A stretch of 64,000 nucleotides of DNA from Burkholderiales bacterium (GCA_027493935.1 JAOSJV010000012.1:390020-454019); one strand, 5' to 3'. Positions 47,506-57,539 are shown, counted from the stretch's first letter. A program made the numbers and translations. Notes: generated from the sequence alone by a model not told the origin.

Positions 47506-48195
47506 GTGGCCATCGAATCGAAGCTGGACCGCCCGAAGTCGCTTACGGACTTGGCCGTCGACGAGATCCGCGGCGCGATCGTGAACGGGCGACTGGCATT
47601 CGGCGAGCAGCTCTCGGAGGCCGTGCTGGCGGTCAAGCTCGGTATCAGCAAGACGCCGGTGCGCGAGGCGCTGCTGCGGCTGAAGCTCGAGCGCCTGGTG
47701 GACGTCCAGCCGCAACGCGGGACGTTCGTGTTCACGCTCTCGCCGGGCGAGGTGCACGAGATCTGCGCGTTCCGCGCGATGGCCGAGTGCGCGGCGCTCG
47801 ACCTCGCGATGAGCCTCGACCGTCCGGCGCTGCTCGCGGCGCTCGAGCGGGTCCTGGCGGGCATGGATCGGGTGGGCCCCGCGGCCGACCGCGAGCTCGT
47901 CAAGCGCGTCGACGCGGCGTTCCACAAGGCGATCGTGGATGCGTGCGGCAACCAGTACCTGCAGTCCGCTTACGGCCTGATCGCCTGCAAGATCCACGCG
48001 CTGCGCGCGCGCCTGCCGCACCACGACGAGAAGGTGGACGGGTGCATCGGGACGCATCACACCATCGTCGACCACATTCGCGGCGCGCGCAAGCGCGAGG
48101 CGGTCGCGGCGCTGCGCGCGCACATCCGCAGCACCGAGGAGGCCTACCTCGCCGCCGCCTCGGTCGCGCCGCCGGCCGCGCGGCGCAGCGGCTGA
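47506..48195 (+). CDS. GntR-family regulator with FCD domain
   Basis: 229 residues from a GTG at 47506, with AAAGGA upstream. The winged-helix part includes LAVDEIRGAIVNGRLAFGEQ and LGISKTPVREALLRLKLERL; the FCD ligand domain has metal-site residues in FRAMAECAALDL, VDAAFHKAIVDACGN and IGTHHTIVDHIRGA. FCD regulators often sense organic or sugar acids. Divergent from the TRAP/KDG operon, so most likely its local repressor. Confidence 0.9.
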   Translation: MAIESKLDRPKSLTDLAVDEIRGAIVNGRLAFGEQLSEAVLAVKLGISKTPVREALLRLKLERLVDVQPQRGTFVFTLSPGEVHEICAFRAMAECAALDLAMSLDRPALLAALERVLAGMDRVGPAADRELVKRVDAAFHKAIVDACGNQYLQSAYGLIACKIHALRARLPHHDEKVDGCIGTHHTIVDHIRGARKREAVAALRAHIRSTEEAYLAAASVAPPAARRSG

Positions 48196-48399
48196 GTCGC
48201 GCCCGCGCGCGCCTGCGCGCAGGCGCTTCCGGTATAATCGGCGCGAATCGCCGGGCGCGCGCCACGGCACGCGGGAACGCAGGGGCATGTGCGTGCGATC
48301 GAGAGGCACAGGCGCGCGCCACGCCGCATCTGCAACCGGCCCCACAACCGCCGTCTCGCGCCGTCGTGGCCCGAGATGCACGCCGCGCTAGGAGCACAT

Positions 48400-49621
48400 G
48401 TGAAGCGCTTGACGGGCTCCCTCCTCGTGCTCGCCGCGCTCGGCGTCTGCGGCAACGCCGCGGCGCAGCCCCGCGCGCACCTCTCGCACGATGCCGTAAA
48501 GATTGGCGTCCTCACCGATCTCTCAGGCATCTACGCCCACATCGGCGGCGAGGGGCTCCGTGGTCGCCGCGCGCATGGCGGTGGAGGATTTCGGCGCCAG
48601 CGTGCTCGGACGGCCGATCCAGGTGGTCGCAGCCGACCACCAGAACCGAGTCGACGTCGGCGCGCACCGGGCGATCGCATGGCTCGAGCGCGAAGGCGTA
48701 GACATGATCACCGACTCGCTCAACTCGGCGGTCGCGATCGCCGTCTCGCACGTCGCCGCGAAGCGCAGGCGCATCGTGATCAACACTGGCGCCGCCTCGA
48801 CCCGGCTCACCAACGAGGACTGCAGCCCCTACTTCGTCCATCACACTTACGACACCTACGCGCTCGCGCACGGCACCGGCGCGGCGGTAGTCAAGGAGGG
48901 CGGCAAGACCTGGTTCTTCCTCACCGCCGACTATCCGTTCGGGCACTCGCTCGAGCTCGAGACGGGGACGGTGGTGCTCGCCGCCGGCGGCAAGGTGCTC
49001 GGCGCCGCGCGCCACCGGTTCAACGCCGCGGACTTCGGTGCGCCGCTCAGCGCGGCGCGCGCCTCCGGCGCGCAGATCATCGGGCTCGCGAGCGCCGGCG
49101 GCGACATGATCAACGCGATCCGCACGGCGGCCGCGCAGGGGCTCGGGCAGCGCCAGTCGATCGCGGGTCTGCTCGTGTTCACCAGCGACATCCACGCGCT
49201 CGGCCTGGAGGCGACGCAGGGCATGTACGTGACCGAAGCCTGGTATTGGGACCTGAACGACGCGACCCGCGGCTGGGCGCGTCGGTTCTTCGAGCGCATG
49301 AAGCGCATGCCCTCGATGGTGCACGCCGGCACCTACTCGGCGGTCACGATGTACCTGCGCGCGGTCGGGGCGACCGGCACCGACGATGCCGACACGGTGA
49401 TGAAGTGGCTCAGGGCGAACCGCCACACCGACATGTTCGGCAAGAACATGCGCGTGCGCGCCGATGGCCGGCTGCTGCACGACATGTACCTGCTGCAGGT
49501 GAAGAAGCCCGCCGAATCGAAGATGCCGTGGGATTACTACCACGTGCGCCGGGTCATTCCCGCCGCGGAGGCGTTCCAGCCGCTGTCGGCGTCGCGCTGT
49601 CCGCTCGTGGGCAGGCGCTGA
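48400..49621 (+). CDS. LIV-type ABC transporter substrate-binding protein (frameshift at 48552-48555)
   Basis: Periplasmic Leu/Ile/Val-binding (Peripla_BP_6) family. GTG start at 48400 with GGAG upstream; signal peptide KRLTGSLLVLAALGVCGNAA. VKIGVLTDLSGIYAHIGGEG is the family N-terminus. Reading GGGG at 48552-48555 as GGG restores GEGSVVAARMAVEDFGASVL; later FVHHTYDTYALAHGTG and LTADYPFGHSLELE are typical. About 406 residues. No permease or ATPase genes are adjacent, so it is an orphan binding protein or works with a distant transporter. Confidence 0.87.
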
Positions 49622-49744
49622 AGCCGCGGCGCAATGCGCTAGAATTTCGCGCTCGACGGGGGCGCCCGCCGCTCGGCCGCAGTTGCGGTCCCGCACCCCG
49701 GTGCAACCGACCTGTTTCCAACCTCTTTCTCCCGCGAGGGTCCC

Positions 49745-51220
49745 ATGAACGCACCGACCACGCTCACTACCCTCAAGCTCAAGGACGCGACCCTGTTCCG
49801 CCAGCAATGCTACCTCGACGGCGCCTGGGTGAACGCGCAGAGCGGCAAGACGCTTTCGATCCGCAACCCGGCAACCGGCGAGGTCCTCGGCACCGTGCCG
49901 AGCATGAGCGCGGCCGAGACGCGTCGTGCGATCGAGGCGGCGAACGCGGCCTGGTCCGGCTGGCGCGCCAAGACCGGCAAGGAGCGCGCGAATATCCTGC
50001 GCAAGTGGTTCGATCTGATGATGGCGAACCAGGACGACCTCGCCATGATTCTCACCGCCGAGCAGGGCAAGCCGCTCGCCGAGGCGAAGGGCGAGATCGC
50101 CTACGGCGCCTCGTTCATCGAGTGGTTCGCCGAGGAGGCGAAGCGCGTCTACGGCGACACGATTCCGGGCCACCAGGCCGACAAGCGCATCGTCGTGCTG
50201 AAGGAGCCGATCGGCGTGTGCGCCGCGATCACGCCGTGGAACTTCCCGAATGCGATGATCACGCGCAAGGCCGGGCCGGCGCTCGCCACCGGCTGCACGA
50301 TGGTGCTCAAGCCCGCGTCGCAGACGCCGTTCTCCGCGCTCGCGATCGCCGAGCTCGCCGAGCGCGCCGGTGTGCCGAAAGGCGTGTTCAGCGTGGTGAC
50401 CGGAGCCGCCACCGAGGTCGGCGGCGAGATGACCGGCAACCCGTTGGTGCGCAAGCTCACCTTCACCGGGTCGACGCAGATCGGCAAGGTGCTGATGGAG
50501 CAGTGCGCGCAGACCGTGAAGAAGACTTCGATGGAGCTCGGCGGTAACGCGCCGTTCATCGTGTTCGACGACGCCGACCTCGACGCTGCGGCCGACGGCG
50601 CGATCGCGTCGAAGTACCGCAACAACGGCCAGACCTGCGTCTGCGCGAACCGCATCCTGGTGCAGGACAAAGTCTACGACGCCTTCGCCGAGAAGCTCGC
50701 CCAGCGCGTGAAGCAGCTCAGGGTCGGCAACGGCATGGAGCCCGGCGTCACGACCGGCCCGCTGATCGACACCGCCGCGGTGGCGAAAGTCGAGGAGCAT
50801 ATCGCCGACGCGGTCGCGAAGGGCGGCAAGGTCGTGCTCGGCGGCAAGCGCCACGCGCTCGGCGGGCTGTTCTTCGAGCCGACGGTCATCGCGAACGTCA
50901 CCCCGGAGATGAAGGTCGCGCGCGAGGAGACGTTCGGGCCGGTCGCGCCGCTCTTCCGCTTCAAGGACGAGGTCGAGGCGGTCCGCATGGCGAACGCTAC
51001 CGAGTTCGGGCTCGCGGCATATTTCTACGCCCGCGATCTCGGGCGCGTGTGGCGCGTCTCCGAGGGTCTCGAGTATGGGATCATCGGCACCAACACCGGC
51101 ATCATCTCCACCGAGGTGGCGCCGTTCGGCGGCGTCAAGGAGTCGGGCATCGGCCGCGAGGGCTCCAAGTACGGCATTGAGGAGTTCCTCGAGATCAAGT
51201 ACGTCTGCATGGGAATCTGA
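49745..51220 (+). CDS. gabD: NAD(P)-dependent succinate-semialdehyde dehydrogenase
   Basis: 491-residue aldehyde dehydrogenase of the GabD class. [20 protein letters not shown], glutamate in [20 protein letters not shown], nucleophilic cysteine in [15 protein letters not shown], and the second CVC cysteine typical of GabD. The C-terminus [20 protein letters not shown] is also GabD-like. Converts succinate semialdehyde to succinate, or a similar semialdehyde. The gene follows the binding protein by 123 bases, with TAGAAT at 49640-49645 as a possible -10. Confidence 0.92.
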   Translation: MNAPTTLTTLKLKDATLFRQQCYLDGAWVNAQSGKTLSIRNPATGEVLGTVPSMSAAETRRAIEAANAAWSGWRAKTGKERANILRKWFDLMMANQDDLAMILTAEQGKPLAEAKGEIAYGASFIEWFAEEAKRVYGDTIPGHQADKRIVVLKEPIGVCAAITPWNFPNAMITRKAGPALATGCTMVLKPASQTPFSALAIAELAERAGVPKGVFSVVTGAATEVGGEMTGNPLVRKLTFTGSTQIGKVLMEQCAQTVKKTSMELGGNAPFIVFDDADLDAAADGAIASKYRNNGQTCVCANRILVQDKVYDAFAEKLAQRVKQLRVGNGMEPGVTTGPLIDTAAVAKVEEHIADAVAKGGKVVLGGKRHALGGLFFEPTVIANVTPEMKVAREETFGPVAPLFRFKDEVEAVRMANATEFGLAAYFYARDLGRVWRVSEGLEYGIIGTNTGIISTEVAPFGGVKESGIGREGSKYGIEEFLEIKYVCMGI

Positions 51221-51257
51221 GCGCGGGCGCAACGGCCGCGCGGCGCCGATCGCGACG

Positions 51258-51935
51258 ATGCTCGGCCGGCTGTTCGGAAGCGGGAAGGCTGCGGCGCGCG
51301 ACGCCGCGGCCGGGGAGCCACGCGGAGGCCTGCCCGCCGTGCTGAACGTCGGCGGCAGCAGCAAGAAGGTCGCCATTCCGGCCCATTACGAGGGCTGGCG
51401 CCACCTGGTGCTCGACGTCGACGCAACGCGCGGCGCGGACATCGTCTGCGATGCACGCAGCCTGCAGACGCTCCCGCCGGCCCGGTTCGACGCGGTCTAC
51501 TGCTCGCACAACCTCGAGCATTATTTCCGTCACGACGTCCCGCGCGTGCTCGCGGGTTTCCTGCACGTGCTCAAGCCGGACGGCTTCGCCGAGGTCCGGG
51601 TGCCGGACCTGGCGTCGGTGTTCCGCAAGGTGCTCGAGGACGGCGTGGACCTCGAGGACGCGTTGTACGTGGCGCCGGCAGGTCCGGTCTCGGCGCTCGA
51701 TATCATCTACGGCTTCGGCGCGGAAATCGAGCGCAGCGGCCGCGACTTCTTCGCGCACAAGACCGGCTTCACCGCCGCCTCGCTCACCGCGACGCTGCGG
51801 CGCGCCGGCTTCGGCGAGGTCTGGATGGCGCCGCCGCTCGGCGACTACGAAGTGCGCGCGGTCGCCTTCCGCGTGCCCTCGGACCAGGCGCAGCGGAAGC
51901 TGCTCGGCATCCCGCTGGACGCCCCAGGAGCGTAA
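51258..51935 (+). CDS. SAM-dependent methyltransferase
   Basis: 225 residues from ATG 51258 (MLGRLFGSGKAAARDAAAGE). The motif region FDAVYCSHNLEHYFRHDVPR followed by VLAGFLHVLKPDGFAEVRVP matches class I methyltransferases of the Methyltransf_11 type. The usual glycine-rich motif I is replaced by VLNVGGSSKKVAIPAHYEGW, as in predicted SAM-dependent methyltransferases near cell-surface genes. Substrate unknown. The longer tracked start lies inside gabD. Confidence 0.8.
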   Translation: MLGRLFGSGKAAARDAAAGEPRGGLPAVLNVGGSSKKVAIPAHYEGWRHLVLDVDATRGADIVCDARSLQTLPPARFDAVYCSHNLEHYFRHDVPRVLAGFLHVLKPDGFAEVRVPDLASVFRKVLEDGVDLEDALYVAPAGPVSALDIIYGFGAEIERSGRDFFAHKTGFTAASLTATLRRAGFGEVWMAPPLGDYEVRAVAFRVPSDQAQRKLLGIPLDAPGA

Positions 51936-52076
51936 GGAACAGGAGAAAACCCACGCTCGGGTGCCGCGCGCGTTGAGCGTCGCGGCAGCGACACTCCAAC
52001 GGGCGCAGATATTGCGTCACCTGCGCGCTCGATGCCGTGCCGCTGGGCAAGGCCGTACCGCGCAGGCGACGGAATA

Positions 52077-53171
52077 TCAGACGTTGAAGCGAAAATGCAT
52101 GACGTCCCCGTCCTGCACCACGTACTCCTTCCCCTCGACCCGCATCTTCCCGGCTTCCTTCGCGCCCTGCTCGCCCTTGCACGCCACGTAGTCGGCGAAC
52201 CGGATCACCTCGGCGCGGATGAAGCCGCGCTCGAAGTCGGTATGGATGACCCCGGCCGCCTGCGGCGCCGTGGCGCCGACCGGGACGGTCCACGCGCGCA
52301 CCTCCTTCGGCCCGGCGGTGAAGTAGGTCTGCAAGCCGAGCAGCAGGTAGCCGGCGCGGATCAGGCGGTCGAGGCCCGGCTCGGCGAGACCCATGTCGGC
52401 GAGGAATACCTGCTTCTCGGCGTCGTCTAGATCTGCGAGCTGGGCCTCGATCGCGGCGCAGATCGGCACGACCGGCGCGCCCTCGCGCGCGGCGTGCGCC
52501 TCGACCGCCGCGAGCAGCGGGTTGCCGGCGAAGCCGCCTTCGCTCACGTTCGCCACGTACATGGTCGGCTTCATCGTGAGCAGGAAGAGCGGCCGCAGGA
52601 CCGCGAGCTCCTCCTTCGCGAGCGCGACCGTGCGCGCCGGCCGCGCGTCGTTCAGCGCCGGCAGGACCTTGTCGAGCACCGCGACCAGCCGCTGGGCCTC
52701 CTTGTCGCCGCCGGCGCGCGCCGTCTTCGAGTGCTTCGCGAGCTGCTTCTCCACCGTGGCGAGATCGGCGAGCGCGAGCTCGGTGTTGATCGTCTCGATG
52801 TCGGCCACCGGATCGACCTTGCCGGTGACGTGCACGACGTTCGGATCCTCGAAGCAGCGCACGACGTGCGCGATCGCGTCGGTCTCGCGAATGTTGGCGA
52901 GGAACTGGTTGCCGAGGCCCTCGCCGCGCGAGGCGCCGGCGACCAGGCCGGCGATATCGACGAACTCGACCGACGCCGCGACCACCTTCGCGGGCCTCGC
53001 GATCGCGGCGAGCTCGGCGAGGCGCGGATCGGGCACTTCCACGATCCCGATGTTCGGGTCGATGGTGCAGAACGGATAGTTCTCGGCCGCGATCGCCGCC
53101 TTGGTGAGCGCGTTGAAGAGGGTCGACTTGCCGACGTTGGGCAGGCCGACGATGCCGCAGCGTAGCGTCAT
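52077..53171 (-). CDS. ychF: redox-/ribosome-associated ATPase YchF (Obg family)
   Basis: 364 residues. P-loop [20 protein letters not shown], switch GQLVAG-like [20 protein letters not shown], and the NxxE-type specificity loop (NVSEGG) that makes YchF prefer ATP; C-terminal TGS domain ending [20 protein letters not shown]. Binds the 70S ribosome. Last gene of prs-rplY-pth-ychF. Confidence 0.96.
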   Translation of the reverse strand: MTLRCGIVGLPNVGKSTLFNALTKAAIAAENYPFCTIDPNIGIVEVPDPRLAELAAIARPAKVVAASVEFVDIAGLVAGASRGEGLGNQFLANIRETDAIAHVVRCFEDPNVVHVTGKVDPVADIETINTELALADLATVEKQLAKHSKTARAGGDKEAQRLVAVLDKVLPALNDARPARTVALAKEELAVLRPLFLLTMKPTMYVANVSEGGFAGNPLLAAVEAHAAREGAPVVPICAAIEAQLADLDDAEKQVFLADMGLAEPGLDRLIRAGYLLLGLQTYFTAGPKEVRAWTVPVGATAPQAAGVIHTDFERGFIRAEVIRFADYVACKGEQGAKEAGKMRVEGKEYVVQDGDVMHFRFNV

Positions 53172-53277
53172 TCAGCTCCCTGAATGGTTGAACGCGCGAA
53201 TGCGTGGGAGCTGGAGGACGGGACGCGCGCACCTGCAGCGCGCGACGAGAGCGATGCGCGGGGCGCGGGGCGCGGCT

Positions 53278-53889
53278 TCACGTCTTCGCGCCTTCACCCG
53301 CGGCCGCAGCAGGCTTCGGCGGCGAATGCAGCCTGTGCATCGCCCCGGCAAGGTCGTCGGTGAGCACGAGCGGCATCACCTCCAGGCCGCGCGCGATCGC
53401 GGCGTCGATCTCGCGGCGCTCCTCGGGCCGCGGCGGGTGCAGGACGTAGTCGGCGACCGCGTCGCGGTCGCCCGGGTGGCCGATGCCGATGCGCATGCGC
53501 CAGAAGCCCTGCGTGCCGAGGCTCGCCTGGATATCGCGCAGGCCGTTGTGGCCGGCCACGCCGCCGCCCAGTTTGAGCTTCACGACGCCGGGCGCGAAAT
53601 CGAGCTCGTCGTGCGCAACGAGGATCTCGGCGGGCGCGATCTTGTAGAACCGCGCCAGCTGGCCGATGCTGTGACCCGAGTCGTTCATGTAGGTCTGCGG
53701 CATCGCAAGCCAGACATCGCCGTAGCCGGCGGCGAGCTTGCCAGTCACCGCCTGGTACTTCGCGACGGGCATCAGCGCGACGCGGCCGTGCTCTGCCAGA
53801 CGTCCGACGAACCAGAAGCCGGCGTTGTGGCGGTCGCGCTCGTACTTGCGGCCGGGATTGCCGAGCCCGGCGATGAGTCTGATCGGCAT
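53278..53889 (-). CDS. pth: peptidyl-tRNA hydrolase
   Basis: 203 residues from ATG 53889 (MPIRLIAGLGNPGRKYERDR). Catalytic histidine in DRHNAGFWFVGRLA; PQTYMNDSGHSIGQLARFYK; DELDFAPGVVKLKLGGGVAG; HNGLRDIQASLGTQGFWRMR. Recycles tRNA from peptidyl-tRNA. Standard position between rplY and ychF. Confidence 0.96.
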   Translation of the reverse strand: MPIRLIAGLGNPGRKYERDRHNAGFWFVGRLAEHGRVALMPVAKYQAVTGKLAAGYGDVWLAMPQTYMNDSGHSIGQLARFYKIAPAEILVAHDELDFAPGVVKLKLGGGVAGHNGLRDIQASLGTQGFWRMRIGIGHPGDRDAVADYVLHPPRPEERREIDAAIARGLEVMPLVLTDDLAGAMHRLHSPPKPAAAAGEGAKT

Positions 53890-53973
53890 GGTGTGCGGCG
53901 CCCCCGCGGCGGGAAGCCGCGAGGCGCGGCAGGCGGCGTGCACAGCGCGCCGCCTGCCGCAGTGGAAAGGGCG

Positions 53974-54666
53974 CTACTTCTCGCCCTTCTTCGACTCGGC
54001 CGGGACCGCTTCGGCAGGCGCCTCGGGCTGCTTGCCGGCCGGCACCGCGGAGGCCGGCACCGCCGCCTCGGCCGCGGCAGCTTCCTCCTCGGCGGTGATC
54101 TCCTTCGGTATGCTCGTGGTCGCCACGACCGGGTTCTCGTCGCGCGAGAGCACCGCCTCGACGCCCTTTGGCAGCGTCAGGTCGCGCACGTGGATGGTAT
54201 CGCCGAGCTCGATCTTCGACAGGTCGACTTCGATGTACTCGGGCAGGTCCGCCGGCAGGCATGAAATGTCGAGCTCGCTGATGACGTGGCTCACCAGCGC
54301 GCCGGACAGCTTCACCGCCGGCGACACCTCGGCATCGACGAAGTGCAGCGGCACCTTCATGTGGATCTTCTCGTCGGCGCGCACGCGCTGGAAATCGATG
54401 TGCTGGACCTGCGCCTTGTACGGATGCATGTTCACGGCGCGCAGCAGGACCTGCTGCTTCTGGCCTTCCAGGTTCAGCGTCAGGATCGAGGCGTGGAACG
54501 CCTCCTTGCGCAGACCCTGGAAGAGCTCGTTGTGATCGAGCTCGACCATGACCGGCGTCTCGCCGCCGCCGTAGACGATGCCCGGGACGCGCCCGGCCCG
54601 GCGCAGCCGGCGGCTCGCTCCGGTCCCTTGCGCCTCGCGCTTCGCAGCGCCGATTTCGATCTTCAT
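53974..54666 (-). CDS. rplY: 50S ribosomal protein L25/general stress protein Ctc
   Basis: 230 residues: N-terminal 5S-rRNA-binding L25 domain (KREAQGTGASRRLRRAGRVP, GIVYGGGETPVMVELDHNEL) and a C-terminal Ctc domain (ISCLPADLPEYIEVDLSKIE) with an alanine/glutamate-rich tail. Two-domain Ctc form usual in betaproteobacteria. Confidence 0.95.
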   Translation of the reverse strand: MKIEIGAAKREAQGTGASRRLRRAGRVPGIVYGGGETPVMVELDHNELFQGLRKEAFHASILTLNLEGQKQQVLLRAVNMHPYKAQVQHIDFQRVRADEKIHMKVPLHFVDAEVSPAVKLSGALVSHVISELDISCLPADLPEYIEVDLSKIELGDTIHVRDLTLPKGVEAVLSRDENPVVATTSIPKEITAEEEAAAAEAAVPASAVPAGKQPEAPAEAVPAESKKGEK

Positions 54667-54740
54667 AAACTGCTCCTAGTTGATTGCGCGCACCCGCGAC
54701 CAGGCGCGCGCGGTTGCGAAACCTCCACTGCCCTCTTTCT

Positions 54741-55691
54741 TCACTCCATGAACAGCGAGGACACCGAGTCCTCGTTGCTGATGCGCAGTATAGTCTCGGC
54801 GAGCAGGCCCGCCACCGACAGCACCCTGATCTTCCTGCACGCCTGCGCCTCCGCGCGCAATGGAATGCTGTCGGTCACCACCACCTCGTCGAGCTGCGAC
54901 TCGGCGATGCGCTCGACCGCGGGGCCCGACAGCACGGCGTGGGTGCAGTAGGCCGCCACCCTCACCGCGCCCTGGTCCTTCAGCGCCTCGGCGGCCTTGC
55001 ACAGCGTGTTCGCCGTGTCGACCATGTCGTCCATGATGATGCAGGTGCGCCCCTCGACGTCGCCGATGATGTTCATCACCTCCGACACGTTCGGCCGCGG
55101 ACGCCGCTTGTCGATGATCGCAAGATCGGACTCGAGCCGCTTGGCGAGCGCCCGCGCCCGCACCACGCCGCCGACGTCGGGTGACACCACCAGCAGATTG
55201 TCGTAGCTGTGCTTCCAAACGTCGCCAAGCAGCACCGGCGCCGCGTACACGTTGTCTACCGGCACGTCGAAGAATCCCTGGATCTGGTCGGCGTGCAGAT
55301 CCATGGTCAGCACTCGGTCGACGCCGACCGCGACCAGCATGTTTGCGACGACCTTCGCGCTGATCGCAACGCGCGCGGAGCGCGGCCGCCGGTCCTGACG
55401 CGCGTAGCCGAAGTACGGAATCGCCGCGGTGATGCGTCCGGCCGATGCGCGCCGCAGCGCGTCGATCATCAGCAGCACTTCCATCAGATTATCGTTCGTC
55501 GGCGTGCACGTCGGCTGCAGCACGAAACAGTCCTTGCCGCGCACGTTCTCGAGGATCTCGACCATGATCTCGCCGTCGGAGAACTTGCCGATCACGGCGT
55601 GGCCGATCGGGATGTTCAGGCGCTTGCAGACGTTGTGCGCGAGCAGCGGGTTCGCGTTGCCCGTGAACACCATCAGGCTCTCGTAGGCCAT
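54741..55691 (-). CDS. prs: ribose-phosphate pyrophosphokinase
   Basis: 316 residues from ATG 55691. [23 protein letters not shown] loop [44 protein letters not shown]-binding [20 protein letters not shown]. Makes PRPP from ribose-5-phosphate. The tracked 72-codon N-terminal extension is not family-like. It lies just below an intrinsic terminator that ends tRNA-Gln transcription, so it needs its own promoter or readthrough. Confidence 0.96.
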   Translation of the reverse strand: MAYESLMVFTGNANPLLAHNVCKRLNIPIGHAVIGKFSDGEIMVEILENVRGKDCFVLQPTCTPTNDNLMEVLLMIDALRRASAGRITAAIPYFGYARQDRRPRSARVAISAKVVANMLVAVGVDRVLTMDLHADQIQGFFDVPVDNVYAAPVLLGDVWKHSYDNLLVVSPDVGGVVRARALAKRLESDLAIIDKRRPRPNVSEVMNIIGDVEGRTCIIMDDMVDTANTLCKAAEALKDQGAVRVAAYCTHAVLSGPAVERIAESQLDEVVVTDSIPLRAEAQACRKIRVLSVAGLLAETILRISNEDSVSSLFME

Positions 55692-55763
55692 CTCAGCGCC
55701 TCCGGTTCCGCTCCGCCGCCCCAGGGGCGACCCGTTCCGGGCCCGCATATCTCCGGCCCGCTC

Positions 55764-55793
55764 AAAAACAAAAGCCGCAAGCCCGCTTGCGGC
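55764..55793 (-). terminator. Rho-independent terminator between tRNA-Gln and prs
   Basis: On the minus strand GCCGCAAG-CGGG-CTTGCGGC followed by TTTTGTTTTT is a textbook intrinsic terminator: an eight-base-pair stem, tetraloop and U-tract. It ends the ispE/tRNA-Gln transcript before prs. The 313-base prs-tRNA gap holds nothing else I can identify. Confidence 0.88.
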
Positions 55794-56004
55794 TGCCGCC
55801 GGCCCTCCGAACGAGCCTACGGGGACTAGACGAATACCGAACAACCCGCGGTCGCCCAAGCGAGGGTCAACGGCCTCGCCCGTGGCTTTGCCTGGGGGAA
55901 TATGCAAGTGGGCTCTTCCCCTTGCCGGTACGACCGTCGTCTTGCCCGCACTCTGCCAACTATCGCCGAACCGGCCGTGTCACCACGCTCAAGCGTCCAG
56001 TAGA

Positions 56005-56082
56005 TGGCTGGGGAGGTAGGATTCGAACCCACGCGTGTCGGAATCAAAATCCGATGCCTTAACCAACTTGGCGACTCCCCCA
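56005..56082 (-). tRNA. tRNA-Gln (anticodon TTG), apparent extra G in acceptor stem
   Basis: Minus strand: acceptor, D-arm GCCAAGTTGGTTAAGGC, anticodon stem TCGGA with loop TTTTGAT, T-arm GGGTTCGAATCC, 3' end CTCCCCAGCCA with encoded CCA. The 5' strand reads TGGGGGAG where TGGGGAG would pair perfectly with CTCCCCA, so one G in the run at 56077-56081 looks inserted. Located between ispE and prs. Confidence 0.92.
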
Positions 56083-56113
56083 ACTTGAACCATTGATCCG
56101 GCGTATGCGGCCT

Positions 56114-56962
56114 TCATCGCCGCTCGAACAGCGGATTCCGGTCGAGGCCCCTGACCGCCCATCCGCGCATGCCCTCGGGAATCCGTGCGACGACCGCTCG
56201 CGCCTCGGCCTCCGACCCGAATTCGGCGAACACGCTCGATCCCGCGCCCGACATCCGCGCATCGCCGAAGCCGCGCAGCCAAGCGAGGTGCTCGGCGACC
56301 GCCGCATACCTCGCGCATACCACCGGCTCCAGGTCGTTACGACCGAAGCCCTTGAAAAAGGCCGTAATTTTGATGGGTTTCGCATCGCGTGTCAATTCGG
56401 GCGCGGCGAAGACGGCGGCCGTCGAGACGCCGGTTGGGGGCGCCAGAACCACGTACCAGGCCGGGTCGAGCACGAGCGGAGTCAGGCGCTCGCCGATACC
56501 CTCCGCGAACGCGTTGCGACCGAAGACGAAGAACGGTACGTCGGCGCCGAGGCCGACCGCAAGCCGCGCGAGCTCCGCCGCCGGGAGCCCTGCGCCCCAC
56601 AGCCGGTTCAAGCCGACCAGCGCGGTCGCAGCGTCCGAACTGCCGCCGCCGAGCCCGCCGCCGAGTGGTATGCGCTTCTCGATCGCGAGCGTTGCGCCGC
56701 GGCGCACGCCTGCCGCCGCTTGCAGCGCGTACGCGGCGCGCACCACGAGATTCTCGGCCGCCGGCACGCCCGGGATGTCCTGCGCGAGCCGGATCTCGCC
56801 GTCCGCGCGCGGCACAAGGGTGATCCAGTCGCAAAGGTCGATCAGACGGAACGCACTTTGCAGCAGATGATAGCCGTCCGCGCGCCGCCCCACGACGTGC
56901 AGGAACAGATTGAGCTTGGCAGGCGCCGGCAGGCGCAGCGCCGCGCCCGACGGCGGCGTCAT
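56114..56962 (-). CDS. ispE: 4-diphosphocytidyl-2-C-methyl-D-erythritol kinase
   Basis: 282 residues from ATG 56962. PAPAKLNLFLHVVGRRADGY, GHMP-kinase ATP loop RIPLGGGLGGGSSDAATAL, and MSGAGSSVFAEFGSEAEAR. Fourth step of the MEP isoprenoid pathway. The ATG overlaps the lolB stop (ATGA). Confidence 0.96.
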   Translation of the reverse strand: MTPPSGAALRLPAPAKLNLFLHVVGRRADGYHLLQSAFRLIDLCDWITLVPRADGEIRLAQDIPGVPAAENLVVRAAYALQAAAGVRRGATLAIEKRIPLGGGLGGGSSDAATALVGLNRLWGAGLPAAELARLAVGLGADVPFFVFGRNAFAEGIGERLTPLVLDPAWYVVLAPPTGVSTAAVFAAPELTRDAKPIKITAFFKGFGRNDLEPVVCARYAAVAEHLAWLRGFGDARMSGAGSSVFAEFGSEAEARAVVARIPEGMRGWAVRGLDRNPLFERR

Positions 56963-57495
56963 GGCGCCCTCACCCAGCGGTCGATCGCGAGCCGGATGTC
57001 CAGGTCCTCGCGCGTGAGGCGCAGGCGGCTCGGCAGGCCGGTCGCGTCGTCGTAGGCGAGATACTCGATCGTCCAGCCGAGCTGGCGCACTCGCGTCGCA
57101 CGCCGATCGTCGCCATAGCGCGTTTCGGCGGCATGACCCGCCTGCGGCCGGCCGCGCACCCAGTCCGGCAGACCCGCGAGCGGGAGGCGCCAACCTAGCG
57201 CGCGCTCGGTGAGCGCCTCGGGATCGGGCGCACTCAAGCGGCGGCCGTCGGCGGTCTGCAGCGAGTACACGCCGTCGCGGCGCGTGAGCTCGGCGATGCC
57301 CTGACCGAGCGGCGAGGTGATCAGAAGCTCGTCGTACGCGGGCGCGTGCCGCCATGCCATGCGCGCAGACGCGCTCTCCGCGCCGTGGCGCACCGCCACG
57401 CGGCCGCTCATCTCGAACCCTTCGGCCGGCGGCGGCACGCGCGGTACCGCGGCGCATCCAGCTGCGAGCGCCGCGGCCGTCGTCGCGGCGAGCAT
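56959..57495 (-). CDS. lolB: outer-membrane lipoprotein receptor LolB
   Basis: About 178 residues from ATG 57495. Short lipoprotein signal MLAATTAAALAAGCAAVPRV with lipobox LAAGC; the beta-barrel part includes FEMSGRVAVRHGAESASARM, LLITSPLGQGIAELTRRDGV and WRLPLAGLPDWVRGRP, typical of LolB. Receives lipoproteins from LolA. The n-region before the signal is short, so an upstream non-ATG start cannot be excluded. Confidence 0.9.
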   Translation of the reverse strand: MLAATTAAALAAGCAAVPRVPPPAEGFEMSGRVAVRHGAESASARMAWRHAPAYDELLITSPLGQGIAELTRRDGVYSLQTADGRRLSAPDPEALTERALGWRLPLAGLPDWVRGRPQAGHAAETRYGDDRRATRVRQLGWTIEYLAYDDATGLPSRLRLTREDLDIRLAIDRWVRAP

Positions 57496-57539
57496 CGCGC
57501 CGAACCCAGGGCGCCGAAAATTGGGCCGGATGGCGGAAC

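Noticed and set aside
49640-49645. TAGAAT as a confident gabD promoter
   Set aside because: No -35 partner at proper spacing; kept only as a remark in the gabD entry.
48512-51376. 954-codon minus ORF opposite the LIV binding protein and gabD
   Set aside because: Antisense shadow; gabD and the binding protein have full family motifs on the plus strand.
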